A stretch of DNA of 5,955 nucleotides from positions 1-5,955 of the forward strand of contig CAAGCR010000059.1 of the NCBI GenBank assembly GCA_900768425.1, in the 5' to 3' direction. The notes under the pieces are model-generated. The model did not search any database. It saw nothing but the letters and a program-made list of their open reading frames with translations, and was not told the DNA's origin. The stretch is from Clostridia bacterium (GTDB lineage: Bacteria; Bacillota; Clostridia; Christensenellales; UBA1242). Positions 1 to 5,252 of the stretch are shown here, piece after piece (the first letter of the stretch is position 1; each line of letters begins with the position of its first letter). The position numbers were made by a program, and so were the translations under genes.

Positions 1-186
1 AACCATATTTTTTGAATGCAATAGGGGTATGACACTATTTTTTGGATATTTTAAGATAATTTTCATCATTTAACTATTGTTTTTTAATCATTTTATTACT
101 AAATATAGTCTTAATGTTTATTAGACAACATTTGCACTATTACAAACTAAAAGATATTTTTGTTTTGGTGTGAAATTTTTTGTGGT
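1..186. other. Short gene-free left edge
   Basis: This is the region 3' of uppP, running to the window edge. I see no convincing gene, RNA or strong terminator hairpin in it. A weak 5-base-pair stem (AATAG ... CTATT) followed by TTTT lies around positions 21-44 on the plus strand. It could be the end of a plus-strand transcript entering from outside, but the stem is too short to call. Confidence 0.4.
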
Positions 187-960
187 TTATAAATAAATTA
201 CAAAAAAACTTACTATGGAAATTATTACCAAATATACCGCAAACCAAAGCATTGTGTGTTTTTCTATTAGTTTTAACATAAATTTTACTGAAAATATGCC
301 GGTTATTAGGGCGATTATAAATCCTATTAAAACTTCATACCATGCAATGGTTAGTGTTTGCCCTGCTTTTGCGTATTCGTATATTTCTAGCACAAGGCTT
401 GCAAATATTATTGGTATACTCATCAAAAATGAAAAATGCGCTACTTCTTCCCTTTTACTTCCAGTTATTAACCCAGAGCATATGGTTGCACCGCTACGAG
501 AAATGCCCGGAAGCACTGCTATTCCCTGTGCTATTCCCATAATGATTGCTCTTGTGTTGTTAAGTGGTTTAAAACCTATTTTTGTTTGTCGTTTACTTAT
601 ATATTCGCTTATGACTATAATAACTGCGGTAAGCATAAAGCAAAAAGGCAAAAATCTGCCGTCAAAGGCATTATCGTAAAAACTTTTAAAGCAAAGTACA
701 ATTAAAATTGTTGGAATTGTTGCAAAAATAAGTTTTTTGCTGAGTGAGCCAAAAGGGTGACATATTATTTCTTTTACTTCCTTTCTAAGCACTATTAGAA
801 CGGAAAACAAGGTTGCTACGTGCAAAATTACCGACAGTAATATAAAGTCATTTTCTATGCCGAATATTTTGTTTAAAAGCACCAAATGTCCGCTTGATGA
901 CACTGGCAAAAACTCCGTTAGACCTTGAACTAAGGCAAGAATTATTATAAAAAATATCAC
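187..960 (-). CDS. uppP: Undecaprenyl-diphosphatase UppP (BacA family)
   Basis: This integral membrane enzyme removes one phosphate from undecaprenyl diphosphate. It thereby recycles the C55 lipid carrier used for peptidoglycan and other surface polymers; extra copies give bacitracin resistance in several bacteria. The family signature is clear: Q12-xxx-E16 within GLTEFLPVSSSGH (residues 13-25), with H25 matching the conserved histidine, and PGISRSG at 151-157, whose R155 matches the conserved arginine. The rest is hydrophobic, with about seven or eight candidate membrane segments. At 257 residues it is slightly short for a family of about 260-280 but looks complete. The start is GTG at 958-960, chosen because AAGGAG ends 6 bases upstream and the N-terminus fits homologues. 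It stands alone: the neighbour on the right is more than 500 bases away. Its ribosome binding site lies in the loop of a perfect inverted repeat, annotated separately. Confidence 0.96.
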   Translation of the reverse strand: MIFFIIILALVQGLTEFLPVSSSGHLVLLNKIFGIENDFILLSVILHVATLFSVLIVLRKEVKEIICHPFGSLSKKLIFATIPTILIVLCFKSFYDNAFDGRFLPFCFMLTAVIIVISEYISKRQTKIGFKPLNNTRAIIMGIAQGIAVLPGISRSGATICSGLITGSKREEVAHFSFLMSIPIIFASLVLEIYEYAKAGQTLTIAWYEVLIGFIIALITGIFSVKFMLKLIEKHTMLWFAVYLVIISIVSFFVIYL

Positions 961-984
961 TACATTCTCCTTTGTAGTGATATT
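953..984 (-). promoter_or_regulatory. Inverted repeat enclosing the uppP ribosome binding site and start
   Basis: A perfect 12-base inverted repeat (953-964 with 973-984) has an 8-base loop. Read on the uppP strand, the loop is exactly AAGGAGAA, the Shine-Dalgarno sequence. The 3' arm contains the GTG start codon, and the stem is followed by a run of T. A TATAAT sequence (982-987) overlaps the 5' arm. The structure could be an RNA hairpin that masks the start codon, a DNA operator, or a weak attenuator. The geometry is seen directly; the function is inference. Confidence 0.6.
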
Positions 985-1070
985 ATATGCGTTATTTATG
1001 ATTATTATATGTTTTATGAGAATAATTGCTATTTTTTAGTCTTATACTATACATTTTTATAGGCAGGGAA

Positions 1071-1120
1071 ACCCCTCAGTCAGCCATTTGGCTGACAGCC
1101 CCTTTTGTTCGGGGCAAAAG
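1071..1120. repeat. Interspersed repeat, copy 1 (double hairpin)
   Basis: The copy starts ACCCCTCAGTCAGCC. A first hairpin pairs GTCAGCC (1079-1085) with GGCTGAC (1090-1096). A second pairs GCCCC (1098-1102) with GGGGC (1111-1115). The first arm is the same as in copy 2. Repeats of this kind, CCCCTCAGTC followed by hairpin arms and a CTCCCCTTAGCAGGGGAG-like second stem, are familiar to me from intergenic regions of gut Clostridia. That comparison is from memory and was not searched. Confidence 0.75.
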
Positions 1121-1170
1121 TCAGTAGTTGTCAAAAGTTTGTGGTGACTTAATTAATTGGTGATATAGTA

Positions 1171-1260
1171 AACCTCTCAGTCTTTCAAAACGAGTTATGA
1201 AATCCAACTCCACTTAGCAGGGAACAAAACTTAGGTTAAAACTTAAATTTTTTTTAACCT
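1171..1260. repeat. Interspersed repeat, degenerate middle copy
   Basis: This is a decayed version of the same element. It has AACCTCTCAGTC at the start, a weak TTTCA ... TGAAA stem (1183-1187 with 1198-1202) where the other copies have GTCAGCC/GGCTGAC, then CTCCACTTAGCAGGGA. Like copy 2 it continues into AGCAAAA/ACAAAACTTAGGTT-type sequence. The order of blocks matches copy 2, which is why I treat it as a relative despite many differences. Confidence 0.5.
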
Positions 1261-1346
1261 TAATTCATTAGTCATCAATCTTCATTCATCATTGTTGCGT
1301 TAGCAATACTAATAATTCAACAGTTTTCATTTTTCATTAAATATGT

Positions 1347-1410
1347 AAACCCCTCAGTCAGCCATTCGGCTGACAGCTCCCCTTAGCAGGAGAGCAAAAT
1401 TTAGGTTTCA
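1347..1410. repeat. Interspersed repeat, copy 2 (double hairpin)
   Basis: The copy starts AAACCCCTCAGTCAGCC. Its first hairpin pairs GTCAGCC (1357-1363) with GGCTGAC (1368-1374) around the loop ATTC. Its second pairs GCTCCCC (1376-1382) imperfectly with GGAGAGC (1389-1395). It is followed by AAAATTTAGGTTTCAA, paralleling the tail of the middle copy. The first 18 bases of the shared core agree with copy 1, and the arms and their order are conserved. Confidence 0.75.
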
Positions 1411-1482
1411 ATTTAATTATTTTTAATTAGACCATAATTCATCAATCATCAGTATTCATTTATCATTCTATTTATGATTGGT

Positions 1483-2256
1483 TTACAAATATAATTCTTC
1501 TAGGGCATCGCGGAAGTTGCTTTCGTATCTGCGTAATTTACGTACTTGTTTTAGTGTGTAGATTGTGCCTATTATTAGGGCGTTAGTTGTTTTTATATTC
1601 TTTGCTTCAACTTCTTGTTTTAAAGCATTTAGCATATATTTTAAGTCATCGCTTATTTCTGGTTTGATTTTTATAAACTCCATATTGTCTAAAATATCAG
1701 AAATAATATTTTTAATATCGTTAAAAAACTCTGCTTGTTTATCGGTTACTTGTGGTTCTTTTTTTAGTAGTTTTGGTTCTTCTTTTTTCTCTTCTTGTGG
1801 TTTAAATTTGTTTTGACCTTCAATTTCAAACAAGTATGCAATTGCATTCTTAAATGGCACAATTACTGTGTTCGCGAAGTTTTCAAATTGAGAAACATCT
1901 TCATCATCAGTGTCAAAATAGTCTGCTAAAAATTGTTTAAAATCTATTTTGTTCTCTTGAATTTCTACAAGCATACAAAATACCATTGGTATTAAAATTG
2001 TTTTATCTTCCGGCATTTTGAATGTGCCTTTTTTAGTTGGTAGTTTTATTTTTGCTCTACCGAACTCTTTTTCGTAATTAAAATTTTTTAAGCATTCTGA
2101 GATTACTTCATATAGTTCCGGTGATTCGCTTATTGCTTTTAAAATGTTTGCAACTTTGTTACCTGCAAAAATAAATTTGCCGTTGATTAAATCATCACAA
2201 CTGCTCATAAATGCACTTATATTCATTAAACCTTTATTTGATATATTTTTTTCCAT
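1483..2256 (-). CDS. Uncharacterised two-domain protein, 257 residues
   Basis: I do not recognise a named family. Residues 11-147 form an apparently compact, mixed domain (ISAFMSSCDDLINGKFIFAG near the start; a conserved-looking AKIKLPTKKGTFKMPEDK stretch at 68-85). Residues 148-172 are a charged K/E/P-rich linker. Residues 173-257 are predicted mainly helical (IKNIISDILDNM, LKYMLNALKQEVEAKN, LKQVRKLRRYESNFRDALEELYL). There is no signal peptide or membrane segment, so it is likely cytoplasmic. The composition and long open frame support a real gene. The listed ATG has no Shine-Dalgarno sequence: a TATAAT (2269-2274, minus strand) sits only about 13 bases upstream, so the mRNA could be nearly leaderless. 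The ATG at residue 11 (2224-2226) has AAAGG four bases upstream and may be the true start. No operon partner lies nearby. Confidence 0.75.
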   Translation of the reverse strand: MEKNISNKGLMNISAFMSSCDDLINGKFIFAGNKVANILKAISESPELYEVISECLKNFNYEKEFGRAKIKLPTKKGTFKMPEDKTILIPMVFCMLVEIQENKIDFKQFLADYFDTDDEDVSQFENFANTVIVPFKNAIAYLFEIEGQNKFKPQEEKKEEPKLLKKEPQVTDKQAEFFNDIKNIISDILDNMEFIKIKPEISDDLKYMLNALKQEVEAKNIKTTNALIIGTIYTLKQVRKLRRYESNFRDALEELYL

Positions 2257-2522
2257 AGTATATTTACAATTATAAAAATTGTCCTTTTAATTAAAATTAA
2301 CATAAATAATATAACATATTATAAAATTTTTTACAACATTTTTTAAAAAGTAGATAAATTGAAAATGATAATACATTTTTTAGGCAAAATTAACAATTTA
2401 AAATATATAAATATATGATTTATCACTAATGTTTAAAACATATAAAAGGAAGTGTTTGATTTATTAAACGAGGCTGATTAAAAATAATTGGCAGGTTTAT
2501 TTGTAATAATTTGGACTATTTA

Positions 2523-2563
2523 TAAAAACAAGGCAAAATTGAGTGTTTTATCAATTTTGCCTT
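2523..2563 (-). terminator. Intrinsic terminator of the protease gene
   Basis: A perfect 13-base-pair stem pairs 2530-2542 (AAGGCAAAATTGA) with 2551-2563, with an 8-base loop. Read on the minus strand it is followed by TGTTTTTATAAA, a suitable U tract. It lies about 80 bases after the stop codon of the serine protease. On the plus strand there is no T run after the stem, so it should act in one direction. Confidence 0.75.
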
Positions 2564-2601
2564 AGTTTAAGTAGTGACTAAATTATTTTTACAACCACAA
2601 T

Positions 2602-2622
2602 AATTTTGCTATAAGCAAAATT
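2602..2622 (-). other. Second hairpin in the protease 3' region
   Basis: A perfect 9-base-pair stem (AATTTTGCT / AGCAAAATT) with a 3-base loop lies just after the protease stop codon and before the terminator hairpin. No U tract follows it on either strand. Its arms share the GCAAAATT / AATTTTGC core with the terminator stem, so the two hairpins could pair in alternative ways. It may stabilise the mRNA 3' end. Confidence 0.45.
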
Positions 2623-2642
2623 TTACTTCCGATGATTGATTA

Positions 2643-4061
2643 CTACTCAACCATTTGAAAACAATCCTCATTAATTACAATGTTTACTAATTCACTATTG
2701 CTTAACCTTGTAACATTGAATATTACAACCGAATCTTTTTGCATTAACCAAACAAGTTCTTTTAATCTGAAATCGCGGTCAATTTCGTAAGTTTTCCCGT
2801 TTACTGTAACGCTATTAATAATATCGCCAGCGAACAATTTGCCGTCACAGATTGAGCCTTCGGTAACTGAATCTATTTCTATTGTCTCTACAATTCTAAT
2901 TGCGTTTGTTTCGGCATTATACACCGCTTTACTACTGTTGGTTTTTGTCTTTAAGCCTAGTACTGGTTTGGTTGCATATATGGTAGAATTGTTTATAATA
3001 TTGTCTGCAACTCTAATACAATTGCTAACTGGTAAAGCAAATGCCATACCCTCAATTTCCGTTGCTTGAAGTTTTGAATTAACTATACCTATTAATTCAC
3101 CATTGGTATTATACAAGCCACCGCCTGAATTTCCGCCATTTATTGAAGCATCAATTCTTATTGCTCTAAATTGTATTTTAGTTATATTGTCGCACGCTGT
3201 CATTGACATATACTCACTATCTACACTTACAATGCCTTTTGTTACACTTGTTCCTAAACCTTGTGGATTTCCGATTGCAACAATGGTTTCGCCTATTACC
3301 GGGTCAACTTGACTTATAGTTACTGCTCTTGCTGATGATGATTTGATAACTTCTGGAGTATCAACTTTTAATACTGCTATATCATTTTCCATACTGCCAC
3401 CAATATAGGTACAATTAAAGCCATCTTGACCATATGAATAAGTGTAACCATTATTGCTAGTTGCTGTTTGTGTTATTTCTACATTTGCACCATATAGAAA
3501 GCAAGTTATTTTTGTAGTGATGCGATCTGTGGTTAAACTTTCACGATTATACACTACATGATAATTGGTTAAAATATAGAAATTTTCATCATCACCTTGT
3601 TGTTGATATATCACGCCACCGCCTGCAGATGCCTTGTAACCATATACACCTGTTAGTAAATTTTTTGTTGTTGGAAATTCGCAATATACTTCTACCGTTG
3701 ACAACGCACCTAAATAGGCCTTTGATTCATCTCTCTCTTGTACTGTATAGTTCATATAGTCATTGATAAAATCTAAAAGTGTATAATCATCACCTTTATT
3801 TAATGCTGTTTTGGTAGCAATATATAAGTCGTTTACGGTTACATCTTTACCGTTTTCACCATTCTTTATGGTTATGGAGTCACTTTTGCCATTGCTATAC
3901 TTTATAACATAAGTATCATAAACTCCATTACTTCCACCTTTTGTTATTCCTACAATGCTTGGCTGAGCGGCAAATGCGTTATATATTGCCGTACAAGCCA
4001 AACAAACTAAAATAACAATAACATATTTAAAAAACTCTTTTAACTTCATTCTTCTACTCAT
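2643..4061 (-). CDS. HtrA-like S1C serine protease with PDZ-like domain, exported
   Basis: This is a trypsin-fold protease likely to act outside the cytoplasmic membrane on misfolded or surface proteins. Residues 10-31 form a hydrophobic signal or anchor, with a possible signal peptidase site after A29-F-A31. Residues 33-110 are a non-catalytic segment with NGKSDSITIKNGENGKD and an LYIATKTALNKG...LLDFINDYMN tail, a type I recall from gut Firmicutes surface proteins. The catalytic domain (about 118-355) has the triad H168 (TNYHVV), D227 (ENDIAVLKV) and S312 (GGNSGGGLY), plus GNPQGLG at 264-270 typical of HtrA. Residues 366-463 resemble a PDZ domain, including a DGKLFAGDIINSVTVNG stretch. The start ATG has GGAG 8 bases upstream, which favours it over the ATG at residue 5. 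At 472 residues the length is normal for a one-PDZ HtrA with an added N-terminal segment. It is divergent from the helical-bundle gene. The family is secure; the substrate is unknown. Confidence 0.92.
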   Translation of the reverse strand: MSRRMKLKEFFKYVIVILVCLACTAIYNAFAAQPSIVGITKGGSNGVYDTYVIKYSNGKSDSITIKNGENGKDVTVNDLYIATKTALNKGDDYTLLDFINDYMNYTVQERDESKAYLGALSTVEVYCEFPTTKNLLTGVYGYKASAGGGVIYQQQGDDENFYILTNYHVVYNRESLTTDRITTKITCFLYGANVEITQTATSNNGYTYSYGQDGFNCTYIGGSMENDIAVLKVDTPEVIKSSSARAVTISQVDPVIGETIVAIGNPQGLGTSVTKGIVSVDSEYMSMTACDNITKIQFRAIRIDASINGGNSGGGLYNTNGELIGIVNSKLQATEIEGMAFALPVSNCIRVADNIINNSTIYATKPVLGLKTKTNSSKAVYNAETNAIRIVETIEIDSVTEGSICDGKLFAGDIINSVTVNGKTYEIDRDFRLKELVWLMQKDSVVIFNVTRLSNSELVNIVINEDCFQMVE

Positions 4062-4359
4062 AATTTTTTCTCCGTACTAAAAAATAAATGGAAATATCAC
4101 ACATACATATATATTATTATATATCTAAATTTGGGGTGTAATTTTTGTAATATAAGCCAACTTTTACTATTTTTTAATAAATATTTTTACATTAAACCTA
4201 AAATTTTTACATTATTATTTGTTAAAATTTTAATGATATACTTTTGCAAATGTTTGGTTTTACATAGATAGTATTTCCATTTGACAACTTTTTAAATTTA
4301 ATTATGTATATATTTTAATATTTTTTTTAAATTAACACAAACTATTTTAAGGAGTTTTT
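4062..4359. promoter_or_regulatory. Divergent control region between protease and helical-bundle genes
   Basis: These 298 bases separate two divergent starts. AAATGGAAATA (4086-4096) and TATTTCCATTT (4272-4282) form a perfect 11-base inverted repeat, so the same word, TATTTCCATTT, reads toward each gene. The right copy runs into a TTGACA (4281-4286). For the protease, TATAAT at 4116-4121 (minus strand) is a possible -10, but no good -35 is present. No small gene is evident between. Confidence 0.5.
4281..4314 (+). promoter_or_regulatory. Candidate promoter of the helical-bundle gene
   Basis: A perfect TTGACA lies at 4281-4286. The -10 box is uncertain: TATGTA at 4303-4308 has a 16-base spacer but is a poor match, while the better TATATT at 4309-4314 is too far away. 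The gene starts at 4360 with a good ribosome binding site, AAGGAG, five bases before the ATG. Confidence 0.4.
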
Positions 4360-4791
4360 ATGGACAATAACGAATTATTGATAAGTATTTATCAAAATAC
4401 ATCAACTGCAATGCAGTCAATTAACGATTTAATTAAAAAAACTGATGATAAAAAATTTAAAGACCTTTTGAATGCTCAATATAAAAGATATGACAAATTT
4501 CAAGCAAAAGCCGAAAAACTTGCACACTCTATGCAAATTGAATTGAAAGACAATAACTGGTTTGAAAAGGCTAAATTATGGTCTAGTGTACAAATGAGCA
4601 CTTTTACCGACAACTCAACCAGACATCTTGCCGAACTAATGTTAGTTGGCACAGTAATGGGTACGCTCACCTGCTACAAAAATAAAGATGACTACAAAAC
4701 TGCCGATGAACAAGCCCTAAACCTACTAGCCGAACTGGAAACAATGGAAGAAGACAATTTCAACGAACTAAAAAAATATCTAAAAGGGTAA
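4360..4791 (+). CDS. Small all-helical protein, probable ferritin-like four-helix bundle
   Basis: The 143-residue product is almost entirely helical with no signal peptide or membrane span. Four helices can be drawn: about 3-27, 31-59, 66-108 (broken near 82-84) and 113-141. The pattern, including KAKLWSSVQMSTFTDNSTRHLAELM and VGTVMGTLTCYKNKDDY, resembles small uncharacterised helix-bundle proteins of gut Firmicutes with a ferritin-like shape. I know no proven function for them. H56, H89 and nearby acidic residues (E92, E127) could bind metal, but no complete diiron motif (ExxH pairs) is visible, so iron storage should not be assumed. The ATG has AAGGAG five bases upstream. The gene is a single unit with its own promoter region, divergent from the protease, and a terminator hairpin lies about 90 bases after the stop. 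A shared upstream motif hints at joint control with the protease, possibly in stress. Confidence 0.8.
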   Translation: MDNNELLISIYQNTSTAMQSINDLIKKTDDKKFKDLLNAQYKRYDKFQAKAEKLAHSMQIELKDNNWFEKAKLWSSVQMSTFTDNSTRHLAELMLVGTVMGTLTCYKNKDDYKTADEQALNLLAELETMEEDNFNELKKYLKG

Positions 4792-4881
4792 TTGTTTAAA
4801 ATGCTTATGTTTATGACATCCAAATGTTAGCTATTAAAAGGTCAAAATGTAAAATAACTAACCGATGATTATAAAACATAA

Positions 4882-4914
4882 AAAATAACTACGCATAGGT
4901 TGCATAGTTATTTT
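4882..4914. terminator. Bidirectional terminator between helical-bundle gene and tRNA-Gln
   Basis: AAAATAACTA (4882-4891) pairs with TAGTTATTTT (4905-4914). One C-A mismatch and three further pairs follow inside, with a 5-base loop. On the minus strand the stem begins 4 bases after the tRNA CCA end and is followed by TTTTTTATGTTTT, a strong terminator. On the plus strand the stem ends in TTTTCATTT, giving a weaker stop for the helical-bundle gene. Confidence 0.75.
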
Positions 4915-4918
4915 CATT

Positions 4919-4993
4919 TGGCTGGGGTGGCGGGATTTGAACCTGCGAATGCTGGAGTCAGAATCCAGAGCCTTACCACTTGGCGACACCCCA
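4919..4993 (-). tRNA. tRNA-Gln (anticodon CUG)
   Basis: The 75-base cloverleaf can be folded completely. The acceptor stem is TGGGGTG/CACCCCA, including the U1-A72 pair typical of bacterial tRNA-Gln. The D arm is GCC-AAGTGGTAA-GGC, and the anticodon stem CTGGA/TCCAG encloses the loop TTCTGAC with anticodon CTG, which reads CAG codons. The variable loop is CATTC, the T loop TTCAAAT, the discriminator base G73, and the CCA end is encoded in the DNA. The T stem GCAGG/CCCGC contains one A-C mismatch (positions 51 and 63; window bases 4944 and 4932), which is unusual. A promoter lies immediately upstream and a terminator immediately downstream, so the tRNA is transcribed alone. Confidence 0.96.
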
Positions 4994-4999
4994 AAACAG

Positions 5000-5028
5000 A
5001 ATAAATATTAGCACATATAATATTTATT
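5000..5028. repeat. Inverted repeat over the tRNA promoter
   Basis: AATAAATATTA (5000-5010) and TAATATTTATT (5018-5028) form a perfect 11-base inverted repeat with a 7-base centre. It covers the -10 box and most of the spacer of the tRNA-Gln promoter and touches the -35 box. It may be a protein-binding site or just a product of AT-rich composition. Confidence 0.45.
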
Positions 5029-5033
5029 GTCAA
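5005..5033 (-). promoter_or_regulatory. Promoter of tRNA-Gln
   Basis: On the minus strand there is a perfect -35 box, TTGACA (5028-5033), a 17-base spacer and TAATAT as -10 (5005-5010), preceded by TGC as an extended -10 element. The expected start near 4998 leaves about five bases before the mature tRNA end. This is the clearest promoter in the window. Confidence 0.8.
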
Positions 5034-5105
5034 ATTATGATAAAGTTTTATTTGTATTTACTGAGTTGATTGGTGAATTGAAATTAAATAAATATATAAT
5101 TATTA

Positions 5106-5252
5106 TCAGCAAAAATCAAATATGTTGATAACTTCTTTATGTTTAGAGATAGCATAATTGTATGCTATTTTAGTGCCACTATTTTTTTTCTTTTTGTCCA
5201 CATAACGTCCTGACGGCTTAGTATTTAATGGGGCGTAATCACGATTATAGAA
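5106..5252 (-). pseudogene. Out-of-frame C-terminal part of the SLOG-family gene
   Basis: Read in the -1 frame relative to the upstream part, this stretch has no stop until TGA at 5106-5108. It gives 48 residues: F, then YNRDYAPLNTKPSGRYVDKK, then KKNSGTKIAYNYAISKHKEV, ending INIFDFC. This is the expected C-terminal half of the family: an aromatic/Asn turn, a K-rich segment, SGTKIAY and a final IINIF-type strand. Joined to residues 1-137 of the upstream part it would give a protein of about 185 residues, the usual size. The break is at a run of six T (5251-5256 on the minus strand); seven would restore the frame. It could be a real mutation, a sequencing or assembly error, or a slippage site. 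Confidence 0.8.

Larger units (their letters stand above)
961..1482. other. Gene-free region with repeats between uppP and the 257-residue gene
   Basis: No reading frame here has coding character. Just upstream of uppP (minus strand) are two TATAAT sequences (982-987 and 1004-1009), each without a recognisable -35 box. The rest is taken up by three related repeat copies, annotated separately, and by AT-rich spacers with recurring CATTCATC/ATCATT words. An AGGTTAAAA / TTTTAACCT stem (1233-1241 with 1252-1260) follows the middle copy. Confidence 0.6.
2257..2642. other. AT-rich gene-free region
   Basis: No supported gene lies in these bases. The left part is the upstream region of the 257-residue gene: a TATAAT at 2269-2274 on the minus strand and a 6-base inverted repeat, ACAATT/AATTGT, at 2266-2282. 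The middle has a short palindrome (ATGTTT-A-AAACAT, 2429-2441). The right part is the 3' region of the protease gene, with two hairpins annotated separately. Confidence 0.5.

Noticed and set aside
17..23. Lipoprotein signal in the protease (residues 17-23, ILVCLAC)
   Set aside because: Neither cysteine has the required small residue and hydrophobic -3 position together, so an ordinary signal peptide or membrane anchor fits better. The coordinates here are residue numbers in the protease at 2643-4061.
13..52. Direct repeat TATTTTTTG[A/G]AT near the left edge
   Set aside because: It is short and dominated by a T run in very AT-rich DNA, with no gene visible to give it meaning.
215..679. Plus-strand open frame of 154 codons opposite uppP
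   Set aside because: It lies wholly within the well-supported uppP gene on the other strand and has no family-like sequence. Its ATG is preceded by no usable ribosome binding site. It is a shadow of uppP.
1071..1410. CRISPR-like array
   Set aside because: The copies are few, unequal in length and spacing, diverged from one another and contain internal hairpins. There is no regular repeat-spacer pattern.
2453..2482. Tiny plus-strand frame starting GTG after AAGGAA (VFDLLNEAD)
   Set aside because: It has only nine codons, with no spacing between the purine-rich word and the GTG, and stops at once. A short frame that follows overlaps the terminator stem. Chance is the best explanation.
2839..3312. 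Two plus-strand open frames opposite the protease gene
   Set aside because: Both are antisense to the catalytic and PDZ-coding parts of a clear protease gene and have no start signals. They are shadows of its codon pattern.
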